Shown: positions 43,643-52,188 of the stretch, one piece after another
Numbering within the stretch: position 1 is the stretch's first letter
How the letters are laid out: the number at the start of each line of letters is the position of its first letter
Origin: Bacteroidetes bacterium HGW-Bacteroidetes-5
Lineage (GTDB): Bacteria > Bacteroidota > Bacteroidia > Bacteroidales > UBA932
Length of the DNA stretch: 64,000 nt
NCBI GenBank assembly: GCA_002842515.1
Contig: PHDC01000001.1
Coordinates: forward strand, 1,550,001-1,614,000
Direction of reading: 5' to 3'
Made by a program: the position numbers and the translations under genes
Notes under the pieces: model-generated
The model's database searches: none
The model's input: only the letters and a program-made list of their open reading frames with translations
Told to the model about the DNA's origin: nothing

Positions 43643-43650
43643 TACTTTTG
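43643..43650 (+). promoter_or_regulatory. Putative dsbD promoter -7 box
   Basis: TACTTTTG matches TAnnTTTG, 37 bp before the dsbD start. No clear -33 element. Confidence 0.5.
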
Positions 43651-43687
43651 CCTCTCTTATATTCAATTAAATTAACTAAAACTGTTG

Positions 43688-45664
43688 ATGATGCGTAAAT
43701 TCCTTTTTATAATTATCTCTGTTTTTTCATTATCGTTCGCTTTTGCACAGACTCCGGCTAACTGGAGATTTGAACAAAAAGACAATGGAGACGGAACAAT
43801 TGACCTGATATTCAAAGCCGAAATTGAACAGGGATGGTATATGTACAACACCTCATTCTTTGAGAACGGCCCTCTTCCCACCTCTTTTGAGCCACAACCC
43901 GCAAGCGGGTTTGAATCTGTCGGGAAACTGAAAGATCTCGCCACTGCAAAGAGTAAATATGATAAAGCTTTTAAAATGGATGTACTCATTTTTGAGCAGA
44001 CCGGCTCATTCGTGCAGACAATCAAGAGAGTTTCCGGCGATAAATTTAAAATTGACGGATTACTCACATATCAGGTATGCAATGGAAAGGAGTGCGTTAT
44101 GGAGGAGCTGGATGTTACTTTTAGCATATCTGCCACAACAGAGTCAATCCCGGCTGAGGAGAAAAAAGCTGAGGAGTCGGGCAGGGAGTCTTCAACTGAC
44201 GGTCTTTTAGTCTTTCTCTTAATTGCGTTTGCGGCCGGCCTGGGTGGTGTCGTTACCCCTTGTGTCTTCCCGATGATTCCGATGACAGTAAGCTTCTTTA
44301 TTAGTGGTTCGGGTAAAAGACGGGAGGGGATAATCAAAGGTCTCATTTTTGGCCTCTCCGTTACACTGATATACACCCTAATAGGAGTTCTTGTTGCCGT
44401 GTTCCAGAGTACTGATGCAACAGATGTTATGGGCTCTCACTGGATTCCGAATCTCATCTTTGCTGCCCTGTTTGCAGTTTTTGCAATCTCATTTTTTGGT
44501 GCATTTGAGATTACACTTCCAGGTTCGCTTGCCAATAAAGCAGATGCAAAAGCAGATAAAGGAGGTTATATCGCCTCTTTCTTTGTAGCTTTTGCGATTG
44601 TTATTGTATCGTTCTCCTGCACAGGCCCGTTTGTCGGCTCAATTCTAGCCGCCTCTGTTACGGGAGGTCTTGCTTTAAAACCAATCCTTGGAATGATGGC
44701 ATTTGGTCTTGCCTTCTCTCTTCCGTTCGTGTTGTTCTCCCTCTTCCCCTCTTTAATGAAGAAGATGCCTAAGTCCGGAGGTTGGCTCAATGTTGTTAAA
44801 GTCGTTTTTGCCTTTATCCTGCTTGCTTTCAGTTTGAAGTTCCTGGCTTCGGTAGATGCTTACTTTGGTTGGGGTATTATAACCCGGGCGCTATTCATCT
44901 CTATTTGGATTGTTATTGCGACTCTACTAGGAGTCTATCTGCTGGGAATAATAAAAACCTCTCACGACAGCGATGTAAAACACGTTGGTCCGGGCAGAAT
45001 TATATTTGCTATAGCGTCGCTATCTTTTGCAGTCTATTTAATTCCGGGTCTTTTCGGTGCACAACTTGCATCCCTTTCCGGTCTTATTCCTCCCTCTGAC
45101 GGAAGCACTATTGTTATAAATTCAGGAGCACCATCTGCATCTGCAGGAGTAACTGAATCGACCACGGCTAGTGTAGGTCTATGTGGTGACGCAAAGTATG
45201 CAACATCTAAAAACAGAGCTCCTCACGGCTTATTTAGTTATTACGAGGTAGAAGAGGCTATCACTTGTGCTAAAGAGCAAAATAAGCCTGTGCTGCTCTC
45301 TTTTAAGGCTGTTACCTGCAGCGCCTGTAAGGTTATGGAGGCAACAGTGTGGAGTGACCCTGCCGTTTTGGAAATAATTCGCAACAAGGTTGTGCTTGCC
45401 TCTCTTTATGTAGACGACAGAACAGAACTCCCTGTTTCAGAACAGGTTACCTCTTCAATTGATGGAAAGGTTAAAAATACTTTAGGAAGGAAATTGAGGG
45501 ATTACCAGCTTAGTCGTTTTGGTGTCGCCTCACAGCCATATTATGTTCTGATAGATCATAATGGAGAGATTCTGGTAAAGCCTGTCGGAGAGTGCTCCCT
45601 GGAAGAGTTCCTGAAATTCCTTAACAGCGGTGTTGAGGCCTTTGAGAAAATATCGGCCAAATAG
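43688..45664 (+). CDS. dsbD: Thiol:disulfide interchange protein DsbD
   Basis: A 658-aa protein that moves electrons from cytoplasmic thioredoxin to the periplasm. Signal peptide (to about residue 20, FAQTP), periplasmic N-terminal beta domain with CNGKECVMEEL (about 137-147), eight-TM CcdA-like core with GVVTPCVFPMIPMTV and VSFSCTGPFVGSIL (the two membrane cysteines), and a C-terminal thioredoxin domain with active site CSACK. The frame opens with a TTG at 43685; the adjacent ATG at 43688 was preferred. A perfect hairpin terminator follows. Confidence 0.94.
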   Translation: MMRKFLFIIISVFSLSFAFAQTPANWRFEQKDNGDGTIDLIFKAEIEQGWYMYNTSFFENGPLPTSFEPQPASGFESVGKLKDLATAKSKYDKAFKMDVLIFEQTGSFVQTIKRVSGDKFKIDGLLTYQVCNGKECVMEELDVTFSISATTESIPAEEKKAEESGRESSTDGLLVFLLIAFAAGLGGVVTPCVFPMIPMTVSFFISGSGKRREGIIKGLIFGLSVTLIYTLIGVLVAVFQSTDATDVMGSHWIPNLIFAALFAVFAISFFGAFEITLPGSLANKADAKADKGGYIASFFVAFAIVIVSFSCTGPFVGSILAASVTGGLALKPILGMMAFGLAFSLPFVLFSLFPSLMKKMPKSGGWLNVVKVVFAFILLAFSLKFLASVDAYFGWGIITRALFISIWIVIATLLGVYLLGIIKTSHDSDVKHVGPGRIIFAIASLSFAVYLIPGLFGAQLASLSGLIPPSDGSTIVINSGAPSASAGVTESTTASVGLCGDAKYATSKNRAPHGLFSYYEVEEAITCAKEQNKPVLLSFKAVTCSACKVMEATVWSDPAVLEIIRNKVVLASLYVDDRTELPVSEQVTSSIDGKVKNTLGRKLRDYQLSRFGVASQPYYVLIDHNGEILVKPVGECSLEEFLKFLNSGVEAFEKISAK

Positions 45665-45692
45665 ATTCCCTTTAATTAGCGGGTATAAAAAC

Positions 45693-45733
45693 AGTGAGCC
45701 CCAAAAGTTAAAGTTATACTTTTGGGGCTCACT
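45693..45733. terminator. Bidirectional terminator
   Basis: Perfect 16-bp stem AGTGAGCCCCAAAAGT / ACTTTTGGGGCTCACT with a 9-nt loop, between convergent dsbD and nitroreductase genes. Confidence 0.88.
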
Positions 45734-45765
45734 TTAGTTACTGTTGCCCGATTTTAAACTGTTTT

Positions 45766-46395
45766 TTAAATAGTCTCAAAAAGCTCAGCCAGCGGCTTCC
45801 TTACTTTCTTAAAAACTACATAGGGATCATCCTGTGATCTGTAGCCAACAGCTCCAATAACTGATGCCGACAAGCCTTTCTCATTAAGTCCAAGTATCTT
45901 GTTAAACTCAACCTTATCAAATCCCTCCATTGGACAAGAGTCAATCTTAAGTTCTGCAGCTGCAGCCAATAGTGTTCCAAGTGCAATATATGTCTGCTTA
46001 GAGGTCCAAACCTCCATCTGCTCAGGAGTGAGTGCTACCATAAGAGATTTCATCATATCTCCATAATCCTTTGAATCTTCGAGTTTTAAATTGTTTATAT
46101 CCGCCCGTAATTTAAGATATCCGTCTACTTTTTCGGGACCTACCTCTAAATAGTTGCAAAACAACAGAAGATGGGATGAATCTGTAATTTGAGGCTGACC
46201 CCACGCTGCCGCCCTTAATTTTTCGCGAATTTCGGGGTTCTCAATTATAAGTATTTTAAATGGTTGCAGCCCGTAAGAAGATGCGGAAAGGTTCACAGCC
46301 TCTTTTAAAAGCTCCAGGTTTTCTGCTGAAACCTTTTTTGTTGTATCAAATTTCTTTGTAGCATAACGCCACTTAAGATTATCTATTATATTCAT
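45766..46395 (-). CDS. NAD(P)H nitroreductase family protein
   Basis: A 209-aa FMN flavoprotein of the nitroreductase family. It opens IIDNLKWRYATKKFDTTKKV and has SASSYGLQPFKILIIENPEI, the usual FMN-binding segments, and a C-terminal GYRSQDDPYVVFKKVRKP. Such enzymes reduce nitro groups, quinones or act in cofactor metabolism; the substrate is not fixed by sequence. It lies 99 bp after the pirin gene on the same strand, downstream of an AraC-type operator, and is probably part of that regulated unit. Confidence 0.88.
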   Translation of the reverse strand: MNIIDNLKWRYATKKFDTTKKVSAENLELLKEAVNLSASSYGLQPFKILIIENPEIREKLRAAAWGQPQITDSSHLLLFCNYLEVGPEKVDGYLKLRADINNLKLEDSKDYGDMMKSLMVALTPEQMEVWTSKQTYIALGTLLAAAAELKIDSCPMEGFDKVEFNKILGLNEKGLSASVIGAVGYRSQDDPYVVFKKVRKPLAELFETI

Positions 46396-46494
46396 TTTTA
46401 TTCTGTTTTTGTATTAATGTTGTTCTTTTTCTGTTTTTATATTATTCTGTCCTTAACTTCTCTTTTATACTTTTTTGGTCTATCTCTTTAACAT

Positions 46495-47229
46495 TTACCA
46501 CTTAAGTGGTACCTCCATAACAAGAATTTTTGTTCCTTTAGTAATCTCCATTCTCAACTCATCTGCATTTACAACGGCCAAAGCATCTCGTTTGCTTAAA
46601 AGGTAATTTTGAACCTTTACTTCCCCCTCTATAACAAATATATATATACCATTATCTATACTTTTAGATCTATAGTTTTCTACACTATCTGTGTCAAACT
46701 CTCCGAGATAGAACCAGGATTTCTGTTGTATCCAAATTGCGCCGGGATTATTCTCCCCTTTTGGTTGAATTACATTCAGAAGTTGGTTTTTAACAGACTC
46801 CGGGTTTAATCTCTTCTGATCATATCTGGGTGTTACCCCTTTTTCGTTTGGAAAAATCCATATCTGCAGTAGCTGAACATCGCTCTGCGTACTATTGTTC
46901 ATTTCACTGTGAAAAACACCCGTTCCGGCACTCATAACCTGGATCTCCCCGGCAGTGATGACAGAGTTGTTTCCCATACTGTCTTCGTGGCGCAGCTCTC
47001 CTTTAAAGGGAATAGTTATTATCTCCATATTGTCGTGGGGATGTTTTCCAAACCCCTCAGATGGAGCGACAATGTCGTCATTGAGAACCCTCAAGGCTCC
47101 AAAGTGAACTCTTTCGGGGTCATAGTAGTTTGCAAATGAAAATGAGTGCTTTGCCTTTAGCCACCCGTGATCAGCTCCACCCCTTGAATCAGATTTTATA
47201 TAGTTGTATATTGTCTCTCTCTTTTCCAT
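46495..47229 (-). CDS. Pirin family protein
   Basis: A 244-aa bicupin protein of the pirin family. The N-terminal cupin has FGALRVLNDDIVAPSEGFGK and the metal motif HPHDNMEIITIP, and continues with HSEMNNSTQSDVQLLQIWIF. The C-terminal cupin is shorter and keeps GEVKVQNYLLSKRDALAV. Bacterial pirins act as quercetinase-like dioxygenases or regulators; function here is unknown. The promoter upstream overlaps a direct-repeat operator, so control by the adjacent AraC regulator is likely. Confidence 0.9.
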   Translation of the reverse strand: MEKRETIYNYIKSDSRGGADHGWLKAKHSFSFANYYDPERVHFGALRVLNDDIVAPSEGFGKHPHDNMEIITIPFKGELRHEDSMGNNSVITAGEIQVMSAGTGVFHSEMNNSTQSDVQLLQIWIFPNEKGVTPRYDQKRLNPESVKNQLLNVIQPKGENNPGAIWIQQKSWFYLGEFDTDSVENYRSKSIDNGIYIFVIEGEVKVQNYLLSKRDALAVVNADELRMEITKGTKILVMEVPLKW

Positions 47230-47253
47230 AATATTTTATCTTAAATTCTGTTG

Positions 47254-47284
47254 CAAAGATAATTTCACAAGAGACCCGAGTCAA
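47254..47284 (-). promoter_or_regulatory. Putative pirin promoter
   Basis: On the minus strand TTG (47282-47284), 20-bp spacer, TATCTTTG (47254-47261). The -33 element overlaps the proximal half of a direct-repeat operator. Confidence 0.65.
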
Positions 47285-47314
47285 TGTATAATTCCGAGGA
47301 GTTAATGTATAATT
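47283..47314 (-). promoter_or_regulatory. Candidate AraC-type operator
   Basis: Two identical 11-bp units AATGTATAATT at 47283-47293 and 47304-47314, exactly 21 bp apart start to start (two helical turns), in direct orientation. This is the classical layout of AraC-family sites. It lies directly between the AraC gene and the pirin start, overlapping the -33 box. Confidence 0.65.
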
Positions 47315-47322
47315 ACCGTTAT

Positions 47323-48237
47323 TTACGAAAATGCGCCTTCTCTAAAATCCGTAAAGTTTTCTCCTGTTGCGCTTTTAAAGAATTTACTGAAGTGGGCGGG
47401 GTCATTAAACCCAAGCATATAAGATATCTCTTTTGAAGATAGTAATGTATTAACTCCTTGTCTTTTAGCCTCCAGTACAAGTCTGGCTGCTATCATCTCT
47501 TTTGCCGTTAATCCTGTTACATTTTTGAGCACATTGTTAAGATAGTCAGGAGAGAGACCCATTTGTGATGAGTATCTGTTTACCTGGTGCCAGATTTTAA
47601 AATTGCTCTCCAACAGCTCTTTAAATTCACCCACGATGTGAGAGCCACTCTCCATCAACTGAGTGTTTTCTACCTCTTTGGACTCAATATAGTGACTGCA
47701 CTCGATTAGAAATAACTTTAGCCAGGATGCGACCGATTCGTTTCGGAACCTCTCTCTCTCTGTTGGGGTTGATTCAAAAAGAGATGTAATACTATCAGAT
47801 ATAAGTATAAGTGAAGATATATCTTTACCGGCAGAATCTACATAGGGCCTCTCTGCAGCAATATCAAAAAGGGCCAGCATCTTTAAAAATTTTTCTCCAA
47901 TATTATATCTGCAAACGAACTCCTGAGTAAACATAAGTACCAATCCGGTAGGTCTTTGGGGAGTAATAACCTGATGTACCTGTCCGGGTGCAAGAAAGAA
48001 TATTCTGCCCGGAGTAATCTCGTATCGTGTAAAGTCAACAAGATGGCTTCCCGATCCACTTTTAGCCCAAATTATCGTAAAGAAGTTGTGTCTGTGGGGC
48101 AGATCTGCCTCTCCATCTGTTTCATCCCAAATATTCTCCATCTTTTTGTATGCAAAAAGAACCTGCTCCTGATTATTTGTCAGGTCAAAAGAGGGGATTG
48201 ATCTTTGGTCCGATTCAGTAAAGACACTCTGTTTCAT
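47323..48237 (-). CDS. AraC family transcriptional regulator
   Basis: A 304-aa regulator with an N-terminal cupin-like sensor (about residues 30-135, DLPHRHNFFTIIWAKSGSGS) and C-terminal AraC HTH domain (about 200-302, ending FNDPAHFSKFFKSATGENFT). Directly after its stop lies an 11-bp direct repeat with a 21-bp period at the pirin promoter, so it probably activates the pirin-nitroreductase genes. Ligand unknown. It starts 38 bp after folK and is probably transcribed with or independent of it. Confidence 0.9.
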   Translation of the reverse strand: MKQSVFTESDQRSIPSFDLTNNQEQVLFAYKKMENIWDETDGEADLPHRHNFFTIIWAKSGSGSHLVDFTRYEITPGRIFFLAPGQVHQVITPQRPTGLVLMFTQEFVCRYNIGEKFLKMLALFDIAAERPYVDSAGKDISSLILISDSITSLFESTPTERERFRNESVASWLKLFLIECSHYIESKEVENTQLMESGSHIVGEFKELLESNFKIWHQVNRYSSQMGLSPDYLNNVLKNVTGLTAKEMIAARLVLEAKRQGVNTLLSSKEISYMLGFNDPAHFSKFFKSATGENFTDFREGAFS

Positions 48238-48275
48238 AAATATTATCTCATCTTAAATAATAGCTCGATAATCTA

Positions 48276-48794
48276 TTAGTGCCTCCTTACGACAGAGGTA
48301 TCTTTGCATTTCTCAAGAAGTGTGTACAGAGGCAAGTTGAAAACAGGATGAATATAGTCCGGAGCAATCTGCACAATCGGCTCCAGAACAAAACGCCGAA
48401 GGTGCATTCTTGGATGTGGAACGATAAGAGACTCTTCGTTAATTATCTCATCGTTGAATAAGATTATATCAATATCTATCTCCCTTGATTGGTAAACAGA
48501 ACGAACCTCCATTGAGTCGCTGTTTTGTGACTTGTCTCTTACTCTTCCGAGCCTGGACTCTATTTCAAGAATTTCACCAAGCAGCTCCCTCGCGCTCATC
48601 GGGGTCTCCATAATAATGGCCATATTCAAAAACCATCTCTCAGCATCAAAGCCCCAGGGTTCACTCTCGTAAACAGAAGATAAAACCATCTTACTTTGAG
48701 GAGTGGCAAGTGAAGAGAGGGCTGCAACGGCAATTTTTAGAATTGACTGTGAATCTCCTTTATTGCTCCCGAGAAGAAGTGCTGCTCTGTTCAT
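48276..48794 (-). CDS. folK: 2-amino-4-hydroxy-6-hydroxymethyldihydropteridine pyrophosphokinase
   Basis: A 172-aa HPPK of folate synthesis. It opens ALLLGSNKGD, the family start motif, has SSVYESEPWGF, and keeps the diagnostic EIDIDIILF and VPHPRMHLRRFVLEP segments (about residues 114-144). Mg-binding aspartates are in DIDIILF. The gene sits between a Suf-associated DUF59 gene and an AraC gene on the same strand. Length is close to the E. coli enzyme (159 aa). Confidence 0.93.
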   Translation of the reverse strand: MNRAALLLGSNKGDSQSILKIAVAALSSLATPQSKMVLSSVYESEPWGFDAERWFLNMAIIMETPMSARELLGEILEIESRLGRVRDKSQNSDSMEVRSVYQSREIDIDIILFNDEIINEESLIVPHPRMHLRRFVLEPIVQIAPDYIHPVFNLPLYTLLEKCKDTSVVRRH

Positions 48795-48848
48795 CTTTTA
48801 GAGATAGATTATCGTTAAAATTATGACCTAAAATTAAGATCCGGTCTA

Positions 48849-49157
48849 TTACAGCATTCCCAGCTCAAAGAGTGCCTCTTCGCTCATTCTGCCTTTGTCC
48901 CAGGGTGGGTCGAAGGTGAGTTCAATCGCAACATCGTCAATTGACGGAACAGTTGATACCGCATCATAAACATCCTGCAGTAATTCATCAACCATAGGAC
49001 AGTTTGGTGCAGTTAGGGTCATCTTAATATTCGCCTTTCTATTTTCGTCTACTTTTATCTCATAAATAAGGCCCAGGTCGTATACATTAACCGGTATCTC
49101 CGGATCGTAAACCTGTTTCAGGGCCATTACAATATTTTTTTCAACACTCATAATCAT
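48849..49157 (-). CDS. DUF59/MIP18 family Fe-S assembly protein (SufT-like)
   Basis: A 102-aa DUF59 protein (MIP18/PaaD-like). It has VYDPEIPVNVYDLGLIYEIK and the conserved TLTAPNCPMVDELLQDV (with the family Cys in NCPM), and ends DPPWDKGRMSEEALFELGM. SufT-type DUF59 proteins help mature Fe-S proteins. An in-frame ATG at 49151 (MSVEKN) is also possible. It lies 6 bp after sufE on the same strand, so it belongs to a sufS-sufE-DUF59 cluster. Confidence 0.9.
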   Translation of the reverse strand: MIMSVEKNIVMALKQVYDPEIPVNVYDLGLIYEIKVDENRKANIKMTLTAPNCPMVDELLQDVYDAVSTVPSIDDVAIELTFDPPWDKGRMSEEALFELGML

Positions 49158-49163
49158 TTTGTT

Positions 49164-49574
49164 TTAAGAATAAGCTGCTGCATAGTATTTAATTTGCCGG
49201 ATCATAGAGAGCAAACCATTCGCCCGTGTGGGAGAGAGATTATCCTGTAGACCTATCTTCTCAATAAACTCAATATCAGCCTCAAGTATCTCCTTAGGTG
49301 TTCTGCCGGAATAGACTCTTACAAGCAGGGAGATTATGCCCTTGGTAATAATAGCATCGCTATCTGCAGTGAAATACAATTTCCCGTCAGAAATTTGCGC
49401 ATTAAGCCATACTCTGGACTGGCAACCCTTTATTAAATTACTCTCCTGTTTGGCACTATCCCCTATTATTGGTAAAGATTTTCCAAGCTCTATCAGGTAC
49501 TCATATTTATCCATCCACTCCGTAAAGATTGAAAATTCGTCTACTATCTCCTGCTCTACCTCTTTAATTGTCAT
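49164..49574 (-). CDS. sufE: Cysteine desulfuration protein SufE
   Basis: A 136-aa SufE protein that takes persulfide sulfur from SufS and hands it to SufBC2D. The acceptor cysteine is in IKGCQSRVWLNAQ (about residue 51). The segment SDAIITKGIISLLVRVYSGR matches the family core. It lies 135 bp after sufS on the same strand, with a possible promoter not resolved between them. Its partner scaffold genes sufBCD are about 41 kb away at 5-9 kb. Confidence 0.93.
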   Translation of the reverse strand: MTIKEVEQEIVDEFSIFTEWMDKYEYLIELGKSLPIIGDSAKQESNLIKGCQSRVWLNAQISDGKLYFTADSDAIITKGIISLLVRVYSGRTPKEILEADIEFIEKIGLQDNLSPTRANGLLSMIRQIKYYAAAYS

Positions 49575-49709
49575 AGTCTATGTTGTTATTTTACTGTATT
49601 TTAATCTCCGTTTGCCTATATCTTTAATCTCTTTCTCTTTAATTAAACATAAGTGACTGATCTACTTTAGTTTCGTTAATTCCGCTGAATTTAAACCTTA
49701 ATAGCATTT

Positions 49710-50936
49710 CTACCTTAACATTTTTAATGCTCTTTTGAGTCCGTCTATAAAGAGTTGTGCCTCCTCCATTGTGTTATACATCCCAAAAGATGCCCTTAAC
49801 ATAGAATCCGCACCTAATCTTTTCATTAATGGTTCTGCGCACATAAATCCTGAACGAAGAGCTATCCCCAGTTTGTCCATAATCATAGCTATATCAGATG
49901 GGTATGCCCCCTCTGCCGTAAATGAGAAGAGCGGAATTTTTTTATTTGAAACTCCATAAACTTTAACCCCATCAATCTTTGTCAGCTCCTCGGCTAAAAA
50001 TGCAACTATCTCTTGTTCATATTCCGAAACCGCCTCCAAATCTATTTGGTTCATAAACCTAATCGCTTCACCAAGGGCAGCGGCTCCAATAAAATTCGGA
50101 GTTCCGGCCTCAAATTTAAGCGGTAAAGGCGCATAAGTAGTCTTTTTAAATGTAACACTCTCTACCATATCTCCTCCTCCCATCCAGGGAGGCATAGAGT
50201 CGAGAACTCCTTTTTTTCCATATAGAACACCTATTCCGGTTGGTCCGTACAATTTGTGTCCGGAGAAGGCATAAAAATCACAATCCAGTTTTTGAAGATC
50301 TACTTTTGTATGTACAACGCCCTGAGCACCATCTATTAAAACCGGAATTCCCAGAGCGTGAGCTTTCGAGATAACATCCTCTATCGGATTAATAATTCCG
50401 AGAACATTTGATATTTGACTTACTGCAACCAGTTTTACGGAGTTATCCAACAATTTATCCAGAGATTCTAGGATCCAGTTACCGGAATCGTCAACCGGCA
50501 AAACCCTTAACTCTGCTCCTCTCATTTCACAGACTAATTGCCACGGAACAATATTCGAATGGTGTTCTGCTTCTGAAATTAATATTGCATCTCCCCTTTT
50601 TAAAGAGCTTAGTGCAAAACTATAAGCAACAAGGTTTATAGAGGCTGTTGTTCCGGAGGTAAAAATTATCTCTTCCCGATGTGCAGCGTTAAGATATTTT
50701 TGAATCTCCTCTCTGGCGCTTTCGTAGAGAGCAGTCGTTTGTGCGCTTAACTCGTGAACAGCCCTATGGATGTTTCCATTTGTGCGGGAGTTCATTTGGT
50801 TAATCAAATCTATTACAGATTGTGGTTTATGGGCTGTTGCACCATTATCCAGATATACAAGTCTCTTTCCGTTAACCTGTTGCTCTAATGCAGGAAAATG
50901 TTTTCTAATCTCAGAAACGGATGATATTATTCCCAT
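49710..50936 (-). CDS. sufS: Cysteine desulfurase SufS
   Basis: A 408-aa PLP enzyme that removes sulfur from cysteine to form a persulfide for SufE. PLP lysine is in DCDFYAFSGHKLYGPTG (about residue 225). The active Cys is in RSGFMCAEPLMKRLG near the C-terminus. TTASINLVAYSFA and HHSNIVPWQLV match group II (SufS/CsdA) enzymes. Start of the second suf locus; sufE and DUF59 follow. The ruvA gene is divergent upstream. Confidence 0.95.
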   Translation of the reverse strand: MGIISSVSEIRKHFPALEQQVNGKRLVYLDNGATAHKPQSVIDLINQMNSRTNGNIHRAVHELSAQTTALYESAREEIQKYLNAAHREEIIFTSGTTASINLVAYSFALSSLKRGDAILISEAEHHSNIVPWQLVCEMRGAELRVLPVDDSGNWILESLDKLLDNSVKLVAVSQISNVLGIINPIEDVISKAHALGIPVLIDGAQGVVHTKVDLQKLDCDFYAFSGHKLYGPTGIGVLYGKKGVLDSMPPWMGGGDMVESVTFKKTTYAPLPLKFEAGTPNFIGAAALGEAIRFMNQIDLEAVSEYEQEIVAFLAEELTKIDGVKVYGVSNKKIPLFSFTAEGAYPSDIAMIMDKLGIALRSGFMCAEPLMKRLGADSMLRASFGMYNTMEEAQLFIDGLKRALKMLR

Positions 50937-50992
50937 TATTATTTAGGTAATTAAATTTTCTTATTCTACGCGACAAAAATAACAAAACAAAG

Positions 50993-51023
50993 TTGCCCGT
51001 TATACCTTAAAAACATAAATTTG
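50993..51023 (+). promoter_or_regulatory. ruvA promoter
   Basis: TTG (50993-50995), 20-bp spacer, TAAATTTG (51016-51023), an exact TAnnTTTG -7 box, 25 bp before the ruvA ATG. Confidence 0.7.
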
Positions 51024-51048
51024 TGACAATTGTTTATATCCAGTAATT

Positions 51049-51639
51049 ATGTACGAATATATAAAAGGCGAACTTACAGAACTCACCCCGACCGAAATCG
51101 TAATTGAAAACGGCGGTATTGGCTATAAAATTCTAATCTCTTTACAAACATACTCTAAATTAAAAAGGGGGGAGATGAGCAGGTTATTTATCTATCACCA
51201 TATAAGAGAGGATATTGAATTGCTTTTTGGTTTTTTTGACAAAGAGGAGAGGTTTATTTTTACTCATCTTATTGCCGTCTCCGGTATTGGTCCAAATACT
51301 GCGCGTATGATGCTCTCATCAATGAGCTCAGACGAAATTCGCAATGCTATTATAAGCGGAGATATCAACAGGCTTAAAAGCATAAAGGGTATTGGATTAA
51401 AAACAGCACAAAGATTGCTTATAGATCTAAAAGATAAAATGGTAAAAATCAGCGGCCAGGATGGTGTGTCTGCCTTTGTTGGGGGTACAGAAAACAAACA
51501 GCACGAAGAGGCCTCATCTGCCCTGATTCTTCTTGGTTTCTCCAAACCTAATGTAGAGAAGGTTTTGGATGTGCTCCTTAGGGAGAACCCCGCCTACTCT
51601 CTTGAAGAGCTTATTAAGCTTTCTCTAAAAAGGTTATAA
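51049..51639 (+). CDS. ruvA: Holliday junction branch migration protein RuvA
   Basis: A 196-aa RuvA. N-terminal OB domain (MYEYIKGELTELTPTEIVIE, about residues 1-62), then the helix-hairpin-helix motifs with ISGIGPNTARMMLSSM and IKGIGLKTAQRLLIDLKDK, and a C-terminal domain (about 145-196) that binds RuvB. It binds four-way DNA junctions and loads RuvB. It has a strong promoter and lies upstream of gcvH. Confidence 0.94.
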   Translation: MYEYIKGELTELTPTEIVIENGGIGYKILISLQTYSKLKRGEMSRLFIYHHIREDIELLFGFFDKEERFIFTHLIAVSGIGPNTARMMLSSMSSDEIRNAIISGDINRLKSIKGIGLKTAQRLLIDLKDKMVKISGQDGVSAFVGGTENKQHEEASSALILLGFSKPNVEKVLDVLLRENPAYSLEELIKLSLKRL

Positions 51640-51655
51640 TGTTAATATTTTTTAA

Positions 51656-51663
51656 TACTTTTG
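51656..51663 (+). promoter_or_regulatory. Putative gcvH promoter -7 box
   Basis: TACTTTTG matches TAnnTTTG, 22 bp before the gcvH start. A distinct -33 element is not clear. Confidence 0.5.
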
Positions 51664-51685
51664 TACAAAATTTAACTCAAAAGAT

Positions 51686-52060
51686 ATGAATATCCCTGCA
51701 AATCTTAAGTATTCTCCAGATCACGAATGGATTAAAATTGAAGGAAACATTGCCACAGTAGGCATCACCGATTTCGCCCAAGGTCAACTTGGAGATGTTG
51801 TTTTTGTTGACATTCCTTCTGAAGGTGAGACTCTTGATAAGTCTGATGTATTTGGAGCAATTGAAGCAGTTAAAACTGTTGCTGACGCTTTTATGCCTGT
51901 TTCAGGTAAGATTATCGAAATTAATGCCAATCTTGAATCATCTCCTGAATCTGTAAACAAAGACCCATACCAAGAGGGCTGGATGATTAAAATTGAGATG
52001 AGTAATCCTTCTGAAGCAGACTCATTACTCGATGCTGAAGCTTATAAAGCGTTACTATAA
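51686..52060 (+). CDS. gcvH: Glycine cleavage system H protein
   Basis: A 124-aa lipoyl carrier of the glycine cleavage complex. It opens with the family segment LKYSPDHEWIKIEGNIATVG, has the lipoylated lysine in GAIEAVKTVADAFMPVSG (about residue 64), and ends with the EEGWMIKIEMS-like segment. Cytoplasmic. No gcvT or gcvP is in the window. A strong terminator follows, so it is probably monocistronic. Confidence 0.95.
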   Translation: MNIPANLKYSPDHEWIKIEGNIATVGITDFAQGQLGDVVFVDIPSEGETLDKSDVFGAIEAVKTVADAFMPVSGKIIEINANLESSPESVNKDPYQEGWMIKIEMSNPSEADSLLDAEAYKALL

Positions 52061-52121
52061 TAAGCTCTTCACAATTCATCAATACTAAACTGTTCAAAAA
52101 ACATTTGAACTTTTTAGTAAT

Positions 52122-52158
52122 AAACCTGCTGTAAAAACACAGCAGGTTTTATTTTTTT
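52122..52158 (+). terminator. gcvH terminator
   Basis: 11-bp stem AAACCTGCTGT / ACAGCAGGTTT with a short A-rich loop (52122-52149) and T-tract. A second hairpin, GTTCAAA / TTTGAAC, lies just upstream. Confidence 0.88.
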
Positions 52159-52188
52159 ATAAATTTACCAATATTTAACATTTATTTT

